NCBI RefSeq assembly: GCF_900454495.1
Contig: NZ_UGSI01000001.1
Span: 310,001-374,000, forward strand
Source: Paenibacillus macerans
GTDB taxonomy: Bacteria; Bacillota; Bacilli; Paenibacillales; Paenibacillaceae
Direction: 5' to 3'
Length of the DNA stretch: 64,000 bases
The position numbers and the translations under genes are program-made. Under the pieces are notes generated by a model. The model saw nothing but the letters and a program-made list of their open reading frames with translations, did no database searches and was not told the DNA's origin. Positions within the stretch are counted from its first letter, which is position 1; each line of letters begins with the position of its first letter. Of the stretch, positions 51,241 through 59,219 are shown in pieces.

Positions 51241-51747
51241 ATGATTTTGCATAAAGGCGAAATCTTATTCCGGCAGGGGGATGACGGTTCGTTTTTATAC
51301 CATATCAAAAGCGGCCTGTTCAAAGTGACGCGCCTGCATGAGAACGGCAACGTGGTTTTATTTAATATTTTATATCCGGGAGAGACGGTTCCGCATCATT
51401 CCTTGATTTCGCCGAAGGAGATCCACGGCACGGCGATCGCTTTAATGCGCAGCGAGGTCGAGGCGATTCCCGCCCAGACTTGGTACCGTGAGCTGCAGGA
51501 AGACCCGAAGAAGCCGCTGGAAGTGGCGGAACTTCTCCAGGAGAAGGTCCGGTTTATGCAGGAGCGCCTGGATCATTTAACGGTCGGCACGCCGGCCGAA
51601 CGGCTGGAGCTCCTGAGCAAATGGCTGAACCGGCATGCCAACGGCATCCCTTTGACCGATTACTTAACCCAGGAAGAGATCGGACAGCTGATCGGCGTAA
51701 GACGGGAAACCGTCAACCGGCTGCTGCGCGGCCAGCACAAGGAATAG
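51241..51747 (+). CDS. Short Crp/Fnr family transcriptional regulator
   Basis: A 168-residue protein, shorter than the usual 220-230: the N-terminal beta-roll begins directly at strand-like HKGEILFRQGDDGSFLYHIKSG. A long dimer helix (about 88-115) and a C-terminal HTH (LTQEEIGQLIGVRRETVNRLL) follow. The recognition helix fits the class that reads TGTGA/TCACA. It has no Cys, so an FNR iron-sulfur cluster is ruled out; another ligand or redox chemistry would be needed. ATG 51241 has GGAGAG at good spacing; ATG 51226 is in frame. Two TGTGA-N6-TCACA-like boxes lie before hmp about 4 kb away. Confidence 0.85.
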   Translation: MILHKGEILFRQGDDGSFLYHIKSGLFKVTRLHENGNVVLFNILYPGETVPHHSLISPKEIHGTAIALMRSEVEAIPAQTWYRELQEDPKKPLEVAELLQEKVRFMQERLDHLTVGTPAERLELLSKWLNRHANGIPLTDYLTQEEIGQLIGVRRETVNRLLRGQHKE

Positions 51748-51813
51748 GCCGCGGCGGACCATAGCCCTTCCCTGGATCGATTGGACCGGACGCCAAAAGC
51801 AAGATGATTAAGA

Positions 51814-51845
51814 GACCACTTAGCTTATGCAAGTGGTCTTTTTTT
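51814..51845 (+). terminator. Terminator after the Crp/Fnr gene
   Basis: GACCACTT, 9-base loop, AAGTGGTC, then a run of T. Confidence 0.92.
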
Positions 51846-51920
51846 GTTTGCGGATCGGGAAACGAATGATCCGGTGAAACGTACTACATTAGGAACCCTA
51901 TTTTAAAGGAGGCTTTTTCT

Positions 51921-54011
51921 TTGAAAAAAAGATTCCAGAGCACGCTGTTAACCGGCCTCATGATTATGCTGCTGCTGCCGGCAGGCGCATTTGCAGCGGA
52001 GCCTAACGTTCCCGTCCTTTCAGGCGGGTCATTGGAGAAACTGGCGGCTGAGAAAGCGGAGCTGATTACCAAAAAGTATCAGACCGCAAGCATCCAATAT
52101 GCCCTGATCGATCAGGGCAAGATTACGATATCCGGTCAGGCGGGGCTTAATGATGCCGGCGGCAAAATCCCGTTGACCTCCGACACTATGTACGGAATAG
52201 GTTCCACGAGCAAGATGTTTACCGCCGCCGCGGTGATGATGCTGGCAGACCAGGGGAAGGTAAATCTGGATACTCCCTTGATTGAGTACATACCGGACTT
52301 CAAAATGCAGGACGAACGCTATAAACGGATCACGCCGCGGATGCTGCTTAATCATTCCTCGGGGCTGCCGGGCTCAAGCCTGGGAAGCGCCTTTCTTTTT
52401 GAGGATAACGACTCCCATGCCCATGATACGTTACTTAAGCAACTATCCGCTCAAACTCTAAAGGCCGATCCGGGGGCCTTCTCGGTCTATTGCAACGACG
52501 GTTTTACCCTGGCTGAAATCTTGGTAGAGCGAGTTAGCGGAATGGATTATACGGCATTCATTCATCAGTATTTGACCGGACCGCTGCAACTGAGCCATAC
52601 CAAGACTCCCAAGGATCAGCTTGATGTAAGCAACATGGCGGCTCTTTATTATCCGGCTTACCAGGGGCAGCTGCCTAGCCTAACCGCAAATGTCATCGGG
52701 GCGGGAGGGATTTATTCCACCGCCGAGGATCTGGTGCAATTTGCGGATGTATTTATGAAGGACTCGCAAAACCGCGTTTTGTCCGAGCAGTCGGTTCATG
52801 CTATGGAGCAGGAGGAATACAAAAAGGGACTATGGCCCGAAGAAGCGGATACTTCCGTGGTGAATTACGGGCTGGGCTGGGATAGCGTAAAGTTGTTTCC
52901 GTTTAATGATTACGGCATTAAAGCGCTGTCCAAAGGCGGAGACGTCCTGCTGTATCATGCCTCGCTGATTGTGCTTCCGGAACAGAACATGGCGGCAGCC
53001 GTCTTATCCTCCGGCGGCTCCAGTTCAATAAACCAGATGCTGGCGGCCGAGCTGCTGCTCCAAAGTTTGAAGCAAAAAGGGACCATTAAAGAATTCAAGC
53101 CGGCGAAGTCGTTTGGCAAGCCGGATAAAACAGAAATTCCCGGCAATATGTTCAAATATGCCGGTTATTACGTCGCTACCAATCAGCAGGTGAAAGTGGC
53201 TTTTGCCGATGGCGAAATGTCAATCACGACACCGCTCAACCCGGAAGCTCCGGAGCAAAAGCTTGTCTACACCGCTGAAGGCGCTTTTGTCAGCGAAGAC
53301 GGCAGCGTGCAGGTCAGCTTCGTTACCGAAAAGAACGGCCGCACCTACTTGCGGGAAAGGCACTATGCAACGGTTCCTGAATTGGGACAGGCGGCGCTAA
53401 ATGTGTATTCGGCCGAAAAGCTGGAAGAAGCCGAAGGGACTCCACTGCCTCCCGAGATAGAAGCAGCTTGGGAGAAGCGGGAAGGGAAGACTTACTATCC
53501 CGTCAACGAGAAGTACAGCTCGGTGATCTATCAACTGATGAGGCCGACCTTGCGGATCGGCCGGACAGATGACTTGCCGGGGTATTTGGTGGATAAGAAG
53601 ATCATAGATTCCAATACCGCGGTGAGCCGGCATCAAATTCCGGGCACGGGAAGCCGGGATACGGCGGAATACCGCTTCTTTTCCCGGGAGGGCGTAGAAT
53701 ATTTTGAGGCATTGGGTTCGGTCTATATAAGCGAAGATGGGGTCAAACCGCTGCATGCCGGCAAGAAGTCTACGGTCATGCTGCAGGCTGGTGAAACGGC
53801 CAGATGGTACACCGTTCCTAAAGCGGCGGCCGGCAAGACGATGACGGTCGGGATGCCTGAGCACGGAGCCTTTGCGGTATATGACGCGAACGGGCTTTGT
53901 GTGAACTTCACGGTTGTCAGCGGGAGTAATCAAGTGCAGCTGCCCGAGAACGGCACGATTGTATTTGCCGCCGGGGAACGCGCCCGCTTTGACATTCAGC
54001 TGAAAAAATAA
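51921..54011 (+). CDS. Secreted serine hydrolase of the beta-lactamase class C / PBP family
   Basis: A 696-residue protein with a Sec signal peptide (residues 1-25, MKKRFQSTLL...GAFA-AEP). The catalytic domain (about 30-390) has the SxxK motif GSTSKMFTAA and the YxN motif VYCND; the third motif is likely around KGGDVLLYH. Residues about 400-690 form an additional region of unknown fold. Such proteins are D-aminopeptidase, DD-peptidase or esterase-like; a true beta-lactamase role is not implied. The start is TTG 51921, behind a perfect AAAGGAGG. It is followed by a shared terminator and is probably monocistronic. Confidence 0.88.
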   Translation: MKKRFQSTLLTGLMIMLLLPAGAFAAEPNVPVLSGGSLEKLAAEKAELITKKYQTASIQYALIDQGKITISGQAGLNDAGGKIPLTSDTMYGIGSTSKMFTAAAVMMLADQGKVNLDTPLIEYIPDFKMQDERYKRITPRMLLNHSSGLPGSSLGSAFLFEDNDSHAHDTLLKQLSAQTLKADPGAFSVYCNDGFTLAEILVERVSGMDYTAFIHQYLTGPLQLSHTKTPKDQLDVSNMAALYYPAYQGQLPSLTANVIGAGGIYSTAEDLVQFADVFMKDSQNRVLSEQSVHAMEQEEYKKGLWPEEADTSVVNYGLGWDSVKLFPFNDYGIKALSKGGDVLLYHASLIVLPEQNMAAAVLSSGGSSSINQMLAAELLLQSLKQKGTIKEFKPAKSFGKPDKTEIPGNMFKYAGYYVATNQQVKVAFADGEMSITTPLNPEAPEQKLVYTAEGAFVSEDGSVQVSFVTEKNGRTYLRERHYATVPELGQAALNVYSAEKLEEAEGTPLPPEIEAAWEKREGKTYYPVNEKYSSVIYQLMRPTLRIGRTDDLPGYLVDKKIIDSNTAVSRHQIPGTGSRDTAEYRFFSREGVEYFEALGSVYISEDGVKPLHAGKKSTVMLQAGETARWYTVPKAAAGKTMTVGMPEHGAFAVYDANGLCVNFTVVSGSNQVQLPENGTIVFAAGERARFDIQLKK

Positions 54012-54030
54012 GATGAGAGATTTGCGTTTA

Positions 54031-54070
54031 AAAAGCGCGGGTACAGGGAAATCCCTGATCCCGCGCTTTT
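54031..54070. terminator. Bidirectional terminator between the serine hydrolase gene and hmp
   Basis: AAAAGCGCGGG ... CCCGCGCTTTT with an inner AGGGA/TCCCT pair, between converging genes. Confidence 0.9.
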
Positions 54071-54103
54071 GAGTTTTGGATGTTTCCGTCTGGCCCACGT
54101 AGT

Positions 54104-55321
54104 TTATTTGCTCATCGTATCCTCGAGACTGTCGGCCGGTCCGAAAAACTCGAAGTGAATCCGCTCTCCGGGAACGCCCCATTCTTTCAGCACCCGGTTA
54201 ATTGCTTTCATGAACGGCAGCGGACCGCAGAAATAAAAATCGCTGCCCGCGTCCGTGACGCTCTTCAGCCACGGAAGATCGATGTAGCCCGTTTTGTCGG
54301 GGGTTTCTCCGGCTTCCGCCGTTTCGTAGATGAAATAGGAGCGGAGATTGTCATGGGTTCGCGTAAGCTCGTCTACATGCTCCTTCATCGCGTGGTGTCT
54401 TCCGCTCCGGGCGGCATGGATATAAACGATCTCCCGCCCCGAGCCGCTTTGCAGCGCCGTCTCCAGCATGCTGATCATCGGCGTGAGCCCGACGCCGCCG
54501 CTCAGCAGAACAAGCGGTATTTGCTGCGATTGGTCGAGCGTAAAATCACCGGCCGGCGCGCTTAGTTCAAGCACGTCGCCTTCGCCGATCCGCTCATGCA
54601 AATAAGTGGATACAATGCCGGCCGGCTGGCCCTCCACGGCGTCTTCCCGTTTGACGGAAATCCGGTAAAAAGGCTGGCCGGGAGCCGCGGACAGGCTGTA
54701 ATGGCGGAGATGGGTGAATTCCTGGCCCTCCGGCTTTACGCGTACGGTGATGTATTGGCCCGGTTTGTAGGGGGCGATCTCCCCGCCGTCTTCCGGCTTC
54801 AAATAAAATGAGGTGATGACTTCGCTTTCCTTGACTTTGCGGTCGACGACAAACCGGCGGAATCCCCGCCAGCCGCCTTTTTGTTGCTCGGCTTCCTTGT
54901 ACATCTCGGCTTCCGTGCTGATGAACACGTCGGCGATTACACCGTAGGCTTTGCCCCAGGCTTCCAGAATTTCATCGGTAGCGGCGTCGCCGAGCACCAT
55001 TTTGATCGCCGCCAGCAGGTTTTCGCCGACGATCGGATAATGCTCCGGCATAATGCCGAGCGCCCGGTGTTTTTGCGCGATGCCGCGCACGACCGGGAGG
55101 ATTTCCTCAAGGCGGTCGATATGCGCGGCGGCGGCGTAAACGGCGTTGGCGAGCGCCGTCGGCTGTTTGCCTTGGCGTTGGTTGGCATGGTTGAATATGT
55201 TGAGCAGTTCGGGATGATTTTTAAACATCGTTTCGTAAAACTTTTTGGTTATCGTTTCGCCGTGAACTTCGAGTACGGGTACGGTCGACTTGATGATCTC
55301 GATCGTTTTGGCATCAAGCAT
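54104..55321 (-). CDS. hmp: Flavohemoglobin (nitric oxide dioxygenase)
   Basis: A 405-residue three-domain protein oxidising NO to nitrate with O2 and NADPH. Globin domain 1-140 with proximal His in IAQKHRALGI and distal-side residues Tyr/Gln (TKKFYETMF); FAD domain about 150-260 with LRHYSLSAAP; NAD domain about 270-400 with LLSGGVGLTPMISML and FYFCGPLPFM. It is read towards the serine hydrolase gene. Its promoter carries a Crp/Fnr-type palindrome at the position expected for class II activation. Confidence 0.97.
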   Translation of the reverse strand: MLDAKTIEIIKSTVPVLEVHGETITKKFYETMFKNHPELLNIFNHANQRQGKQPTALANAVYAAAAHIDRLEEILPVVRGIAQKHRALGIMPEHYPIVGENLLAAIKMVLGDAATDEILEAWGKAYGVIADVFISTEAEMYKEAEQQKGGWRGFRRFVVDRKVKESEVITSFYLKPEDGGEIAPYKPGQYITVRVKPEGQEFTHLRHYSLSAAPGQPFYRISVKREDAVEGQPAGIVSTYLHERIGEGDVLELSAPAGDFTLDQSQQIPLVLLSGGVGLTPMISMLETALQSGSGREIVYIHAARSGRHHAMKEHVDELTRTHDNLRSYFIYETAEAGETPDKTGYIDLPWLKSVTDAGSDFYFCGPLPFMKAINRVLKEWGVPGERIHFEFFGPADSLEDTMSK

Positions 55322-55365
55322 TAGTGAAAACCTTCTTTCTCGGAATTTCGATTTGCTTCCACCTC

Positions 55366-55408
55366 AGTATAGACAGGGGTAATTCCCTAAAAGGTGATCT
55401 TCGTCACA
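55366..55408 (-). promoter_or_regulatory. hmp promoter with a Crp/Fnr-type box at about -41.5
   Basis: Reverse strand -10 TATACT at 55371-55366, no good -35. GGTGA-N6-TCACA (55393-55408) is centred at 55400.5; with a start about 7 bases after the -10 (55359) the centre falls at -41.5, the class II activator position. Confidence 0.65.
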
Positions 55409-55445
55409 CCGAAATTTTCCGAAATGTGAACTATTTGTAGATTGC

Positions 55446-55461
55446 AATGATATACGTCACA
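55446..55461. promoter_or_regulatory. Second Crp/Fnr-like half-conserved box upstream of hmp
   Basis: AATGA-N6-TCACA, 8 of 10 consensus bases, about 53 bases upstream of the first box. Confidence 0.4.
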
Positions 55462-55518
55462 TTATTCGCCTTAATTATTTGAGATTTGGATGATTGCTGT
55501 CGTCATGTTTTGCTTTGT

Positions 55519-55526
55519 GGTATAAT
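55519..55526 (+). promoter_or_regulatory. Promoter of the yitT leader
   Basis: Perfect TATAAT at 55521-55526, preceded by TGG to give an extended -10; no strong -35. It starts a leader of about 235 bases. Confidence 0.6.
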
Positions 55527-55565
55527 ATAAATATAAGAAAAATCTAAAGAAAGGATCAGGATACC

Positions 55566-55631
55566 ATGAGTTCCCGAAGGACGAATTCCCCAAGGACGAT
55601 TTGGAAACGTTGTGATCTCTCTTATACTTAG
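55566..55631 (+). CDS. Putative leader peptide 1 upstream of yitT (21 residues)
   Basis: ATG 55566 with AAAGGATCAGG in front encodes a 21-residue peptide, MSSRRTNSPRTIWKRCDLSYT, ending in TAG. It is rich in Arg, Ser and Thr. Its stop codon lies at the beginning of a strong RNA stem region, an arrangement seen in translation-dependent attenuators. No known leader family is recognised. Confidence 0.4.
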   Translation: MSSRRTNSPRTIWKRCDLSYT

Positions 55632-55639
55632 CTTCTTTC

Positions 55640-55768
55640 ATGGACTGTCGGTTACGGCCAACAACCCTACGAAAGAGGCGTGACATCATGCGAAGGATAA
55701 AGTCCTCAAGGACCTTCTCCGTAGGGCGTTGGCGTAAGGTCAACCAAACTACGATAAGAGGGATCCCG
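55640..55768 (+). promoter_or_regulatory. Structured mRNA leader of yitT with competing stems
   Basis: A long stem pairs TTAC-GCCAAC-CCCTACG (55652-55671) with CGTAGGG-GTTGGC-GTAA (55720-55737), 17 pairs with small bulges. Its loop holds a second hairpin (GAAGG...GTCCTCAAGGAC...CTTC, 55692-55717) and an RBS plus ATG (55673-55690). An alternative stem, GCTTCTTTC with GAAAGAGGC (55631-55679), overlaps it, so the two cannot both form simply. No T-rich terminator is present, so control of translation is more likely. Confidence 0.5.
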
Positions 55769-55798
55769 TATGAGGAACAAGACAAGATGGCAAGTTGA
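55688..55798 (+). CDS. Putative leader peptide 2 overlapping the yitT start (36 residues)
   Basis: ATG 55688 with AAGAGGCG in front opens a frame beginning MRRIKSSRTFSVGRWRKV and ending at TGA 55796, which is 28 bases inside yitT in another frame. It shares an Arg/Ser/Thr-rich style with leader peptide 1 (SSRT, RT..). The overlap could couple its translation to yitT. It may equally be chance; codon-level evidence is needed. Confidence 0.35.
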   Translation: MRRIKSSRTFSVGRWRKVNQTTIRGIPYEEQDKMAS

Positions 55799-56438
55799 CG
55801 GAAAATCGCTATTGATGATGCTGTTTGGCTCCTGTTTATTGGCTTTTGCTTATTATCACATTAACTTTCAGAACGGATTGTCGGAAGGCGGCTTTGTGGG
55901 CCTGGCCCTGCTTGGAAAATATTTGCTTAACCTGCCGCCGGCGCTGACGATGATCGCGCTTGATGTGCCGATCGTGCTGCTGGCCTGGTTTTTGAAGGGC
56001 CGCAAGTTTGTCCTTAATACGCTATTCTCATCGCTTGCGTTTTCGGCGTTTTACGAATTGTGCGAGCAATTCTCTCCACTCGTGATCGATTTGCGCGCGA
56101 ATTTGCCGCTGGCGGCGCTGCTGTCGGGCTTGCTGACGGGGATCGGAGCGGGTCTGGTGCTGCGGGCGGGCGGAGCGAGCGGGGGAGACGACATTTTGTC
56201 GATGCTGCTTAGCCAATGGTCCGGAATCAAAATCGGTGCCATGTTTGTGCTGATGGATGCCATCGTTCTAACGATTTCATTATTATATCTGCCTTTTAAG
56301 GAAACCTTATTTACGATTATGGCAGTTCTTATAGCAGGTAAAGTGATCACCTGGACCGTTCATTACGGACACGGTCAGTTGACGCCGCTGCGCGTCCCGC
56401 ACCGGGTTAAAGTTAAGGAAAAAACGGCTCGAGCTTAA
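55770..56438 (+). CDS. YitT family membrane protein lacking the C-terminal DUF2179 domain
   Basis: A 222-residue integral membrane protein with five or six hydrophobic segments; LSEGGFVGLALLGKYLL and RAGGASGGDDILSMLLSQW are typical YitT motifs. Usual members are about 280 residues and end in a soluble DUF2179 domain; this one stops after the last helix with a basic tail (RVPHRVKVKEKTARA). Function of the family is not established; transport has been proposed. RBS AGAGGGA before ATG 55770. Expression probably depends on the structured leader. Confidence 0.85.
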   Translation: MRNKTRWQVDGKSLLMMLFGSCLLAFAYYHINFQNGLSEGGFVGLALLGKYLLNLPPALTMIALDVPIVLLAWFLKGRKFVLNTLFSSLAFSAFYELCEQFSPLVIDLRANLPLAALLSGLLTGIGAGLVLRAGGASGGDDILSMLLSQWSGIKIGAMFVLMDAIVLTISLLYLPFKETLFTIMAVLIAGKVITWTVHYGHGQLTPLRVPHRVKVKEKTARA

Positions 56439-56458
56439 GGCTCGGGCCGTTTTTTTTT
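56419..56458 (+). terminator. Terminator after yitT
   Basis: AAAACGGCTCGAGC, loop TTAAG, GCTCGGGCCGTTTT and a T run; it overlaps the last codons of yitT. Confidence 0.92.
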
Positions 56459-56494
56459 GCCGCTTCCCGTCCGGCGAATTGCCGGCGGAACGCC

Positions 56495-56983
56495 CTAGGA
56501 TCTCCAGCAGCCCTGCTGCCGGCGGATAAGCACGATTTGCCCGGCATGGTAGGCGTCATGCAGCATCCAGCGGGAAAGTTCACGGCCGATCGTTTCCGTG
56601 CTTGAGCCAAAAGGAGCTTCCAGATCGGCTTCGCTTAAGGAAGCAATCGCCTCGCGCAGCTCCAGCTCGATCCGTTTTGTTTCGGCGAGCGTGTGGCTCC
56701 AGCCGTTCTCGTCCTGGGCGTCTCCCGGCCCGCCAAACGTTTCCTCGTTTGTACCTGCATCGGGGCCCGGATCGATCCCCCGCAAGCGGCTAAGTATCCG
56801 CTGGTTGAAATAATTGATATGGCTTACGGTTTGCCAAATCGTATTGCCCCCGCCCGGCGGCGCCCAGGCGGCCTGTTCGGCCGTGACGTTGGCAAGCGCG
56901 GCGGACAAAGGGACGACCCACTCTTCCAGCTCCCAGGTGTTGTCTTTTTGCACTAGCAACAAATCAACTGCGTTTTCGCTCAT
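56495..56983 (-). CDS. DinB family protein (putative metal-dependent hydrolase/transferase)
   Basis: A 162-residue four-helix protein with the three metal-ligand His of the DinB/YfiT fold: HIN in WQTVSHINYFNQR and HxxxH in MLHDAYHAGQIVLIRR. The family includes thiol transferases and unassigned enzymes; despite the name it is not the Y-family polymerase. It lies alone, divergent from the CGNR gene across a 138-base region with a palindrome. Substrate unknown. Confidence 0.88.
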   Translation of the reverse strand: MSENAVDLLLVQKDNTWELEEWVVPLSAALANVTAEQAAWAPPGGGNTIWQTVSHINYFNQRILSRLRGIDPGPDAGTNEETFGGPGDAQDENGWSHTLAETKRIELELREAIASLSEADLEAPFGSSTETIGRELSRWMLHDAYHAGQIVLIRRQQGCWRS

Positions 56984-57029
56984 CCTTACTTCCTCCCATC
57001 AATGTAACTGGCTAACTATTTATTAAAAG

Positions 57030-57048
57030 GCTACAATGTAATTGTAGC
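57030..57048. promoter_or_regulatory. 19-base perfect palindrome in the DinB/CGNR divergent region
   Basis: GCTACAAT-GTA-ATTGTAGC. It lies about midway between the two start codons and resembles an operator; TACAAT within it could also be a -10. Partial copies of GTAAC and TTGTAAC flank it. Confidence 0.5.
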
Positions 57049-57121
57049 AAAATATCCGGAGAATTGTAACCACTTAATATTGATTTAGATAGTTACGAGC
57101 AGCTTTGGGAGGCAAGTTGAA

Positions 57122-57700
57122 TTGGAGACGCTTTGGAGTGATTTTATCAACAGCGAATGGCATGACTGGAAAGGCGGCGGACGAAGCGAGGACCGGCTGG
57201 AGAAGCCGTCATGGCAGTCGGGGTTTCTGAACGATTGGCGGCTGCGGGCGCCGGTTCCGGCGGCGGATGATGACATCGCGGCGATGCGGGAGTTTCGGGA
57301 AAAGCTGCATGCCCTGGCGGTTGATTTGGCCGGCGGCGGAGAGATGGGCGAAGGGGCCTGGCACTTGCTGAATCAGTATATGAAGCCGGGGACGGTGTAC
57401 CGGGAGTTTGCGGCTGATCGCGAAGGAAGCGTCAAGCTGCAATACCGGCCGGCTATGGCGGAGTGGAGGCAGGTGCTGGCGGAGGTGGCCGCAAGCTTCG
57501 GCCAGACCGTTTCGCAGGGGGAGGCCGGCCGCATCCGCGTTTGCGACAACCCGGACTGCAGGTGGATATTTTATGACGATACGCGGAATCGGACGAAGAA
57601 ATACTGCGACGACAAAATGTGCGGCAATCTGATGAAGGTGCGGCGTTTCCGCGCCCGGAAAAAAGCGGAACAAAACTCGGACGGCGACGCCGAAGCGTAG
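57122..57700 (+). CDS. CGNR zinc finger (ABATE domain) protein
   Basis: A 192-residue protein. The C-terminal CGNR finger is clear: CDNPDCRWIFYDDTRNRTKKYC then CGNLMKVRRFRARKK, with four Cys positions for zinc. The N-terminal part (1-130) fits the helical ABATE region. These are presumed transcription regulators. The start is TTG 57122, with GGGAGG upstream. The nearby palindrome is a candidate operator for it. Target unknown. Confidence 0.87.
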   Translation: METLWSDFINSEWHDWKGGGRSEDRLEKPSWQSGFLNDWRLRAPVPAADDDIAAMREFREKLHALAVDLAGGGEMGEGAWHLLNQYMKPGTVYREFAADREGSVKLQYRPAMAEWRQVLAEVAASFGQTVSQGEAGRIRVCDNPDCRWIFYDDTRNRTKKYCDDKMCGNLMKVRRFRARKKAEQNSDGDAEA

Positions 57701-57731
57701 GGCGAATCGTCGATGACCATAATCAAAAAAA

Positions 57732-57775
57732 GGTTGCCCAGACCATTTTGAGAACAGCACGGTCTTGGGGCAACC
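57732..57775. terminator. Bidirectional terminator between the CGNR and MsrAB genes
   Basis: GGTTGCCC-A-GACC pairs with GGTC-TT-GGGGCAACC, flanked by A-rich and T-rich runs. Confidence 0.9.
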
Positions 57776-57850
57776 ATTTTAATGCGGTGCGAATTTGTTA
57801 GACTAGGTGAATCAACTGCAAAAGTACACCTTATTATCTTTAGAAGGCAG

Positions 57851-58831
57851 CTACTCCCGCGGCTCATCGAATAACACGAGATACTCGCCGTAGCCTTCCT
57901 TCTCCATGTCGGCCTTCGGAACGAACCGCAGCGCCGCGGAGTTGATGCAGTACCGCAGGCCGGTCGGTTCCGGTCCGTCGTCGAACACGTGGCCCAGATG
58001 CGAATCCCCCATGCGGCTGCGCACCTCGGTGCGGATCATGAAGTGGCTGGTGTCCGTCCGTTCCTTGATGTGATAGCTGCGGATCGGACGGGTGAAGCTT
58101 GGCCAGCCGCAGCCGGCGTCGAATTTGTCGCGCGAGCTGAACAGCGGTTCGCCCGAGACGATGTCCACGTAGATGCCTTCCTCGTCGTGATCCCAGTACT
58201 CGCCGGTAAAGGGCCGCTCGGTGGCGTTATTTTGCGTGACCTCGTATTGCATCGGCGTAAGCCGGCGCTTTAGCTCCTCCCGGCCTGCGGGAACGGACCA
58301 ATGGCGTTCCAGGAAATCCTCGCGGCCCGAGCCTTTACGGTACAGCTTGTAATGCAGCGGATTTTTTTTATGGTACTGTTGATGGTATTCTTCGGCCGGA
58401 TAAAAAGGAGCCGCCGGAAGCACCGGAGTAACGATCGGTTTGTCGAAGCGGCCGCTTCTTTCCAGCGCCAGCTTGGATTCCTCCGCTTCCCGGCGCTGCT
58501 CCTCGTTATGATAAAATATGGCCGTCCGGTACGATTCGCCCCGGTCGTGGAATTGCCCGCCTTCATCGGTCGGGTCGATTTGCTGCCAGTAGAGCTCAAG
58601 CAGCTTGCGGTACGGGAACACCGCCGGATCAAATTGGATTTGCACGGCTTCGTAATGGCCGGTTCCGCCGGCGCAAACCTCTTCATAAGTAGGGTTTACC
58701 GTGCTTCCCCCTGTATATCCCGATACAATGCCGTGTATGCCCGGGAGTTCCTCAAACGGCGAAACCATACACCAGAAGCAGCCTCCGGCAAAAGTGGCCA
58801 GTTCTACCTTTGTATTTGACGCTGAACTCAT
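57851..58831 (-). CDS. msrAB: Fused methionine sulfoxide reductase A/B
   Basis: A 326-residue fusion repairing both S- and R-methionine sulfoxide. MsrA domain (1-160): catalytic Cys in FAGGCFWCM. MsrB domain (about 175-320): DKFDAGCGWPSFTRP and the catalytic Cys in GLRYCINSAALRF. The MsrB zinc-binding CxxC pairs are missing (YVDIVSGEPLFSS), so this is the zinc-free type. Alone on the reverse strand, opposite the Mn2+-controlled TerC gene. Confidence 0.95.
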   Translation of the reverse strand: MSSASNTKVELATFAGGCFWCMVSPFEELPGIHGIVSGYTGGSTVNPTYEEVCAGGTGHYEAVQIQFDPAVFPYRKLLELYWQQIDPTDEGGQFHDRGESYRTAIFYHNEEQRREAEESKLALERSGRFDKPIVTPVLPAAPFYPAEEYHQQYHKKNPLHYKLYRKGSGREDFLERHWSVPAGREELKRRLTPMQYEVTQNNATERPFTGEYWDHDEEGIYVDIVSGEPLFSSRDKFDAGCGWPSFTRPIRSYHIKERTDTSHFMIRTEVRSRMGDSHLGHVFDDGPEPTGLRYCINSAALRFVPKADMEKEGYGEYLVLFDEPRE

Positions 58832-58922
58832 TATGATCCCTCCGTTTCGATATCATTATAGCGTGTTTTCCGAAAAAGCCAAAACGATTCTCCGAAAAGA
58901 CTGGTGCTCTTCAACGGGACGT

Positions 58923-58930
58923 GGTATAAT
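58923..58930 (+). promoter_or_regulatory. Promoter for the Mn2+ riboswitch/TerC unit
   Basis: Extended -10 TGGTATAAT with perfect TATAAT at 58925-58930; weak -35. The predicted RNA starts about 58937. Confidence 0.6.
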
Positions 58931-58952
58931 TGCTCCAAGAAAACATGCATGG

Positions 58953-59087
58953 TTCCCAAAGGGGAGTAGCTTATACAATAAAGTCGTCATTACGGGAGTT
59001 ATACATACCCCGGCTTTATTGGCAACGTAACTTAGTTGTTAGCGAGACCTTTGCCCGTAGCGAGTATTGGGTAAAGGTCTTTTTTTG
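58953..59087 (+). ncRNA. yybP-ykoY (Mn2+) riboswitch with expression-platform terminator
   Basis: The core AAAGGGGAGTAGC (58958-58970) matches the conserved L1 of this class. A stem CAATAAAGTC/GGCTTTATTG (about 58976-59022) with the AAAGTCGTCA and CCGGCTTTATTG contexts follows, then TTAGCGAGACCTTTGCC, as in known Mn2+ riboswitches. The 3' strand CCTTT is also part of a 12-base-pair terminator (AGACCTTTGCCC/GGGTAAAGGTCT, 59045-59080, then T7), so Mn2+ binding would favour read-through into the TerC gene. Confidence 0.92.
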
Positions 59088-59096
59088 ATGCGTTTT

Positions 59097-59132
59097 TGCG
59101 TCGTGCCCAATACGGACACGGCGCATTTTTTT
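59097..59132 (+). terminator. Second tandem terminator in the TerC leader
   Basis: TGCGTCGTG pairs with CACGGCGCA (one wobble) followed by seven T, only 10 bases after the riboswitch terminator. Confidence 0.75.
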
Positions 59133-59219
59133 GGATGGAAGAAGGCGTTTCTTCCCGTAGATCCGTCTGAAGCAAAAAAATGGGTCGATGCATGGGAAAC
59201 TATGAAAGGGGAGAGAAAC

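Noticed and set aside
59067..59219. N-terminal extension of TerC
   Set aside because: It runs through two terminators of the riboswitch leader; ATG 59220 has the RBS.
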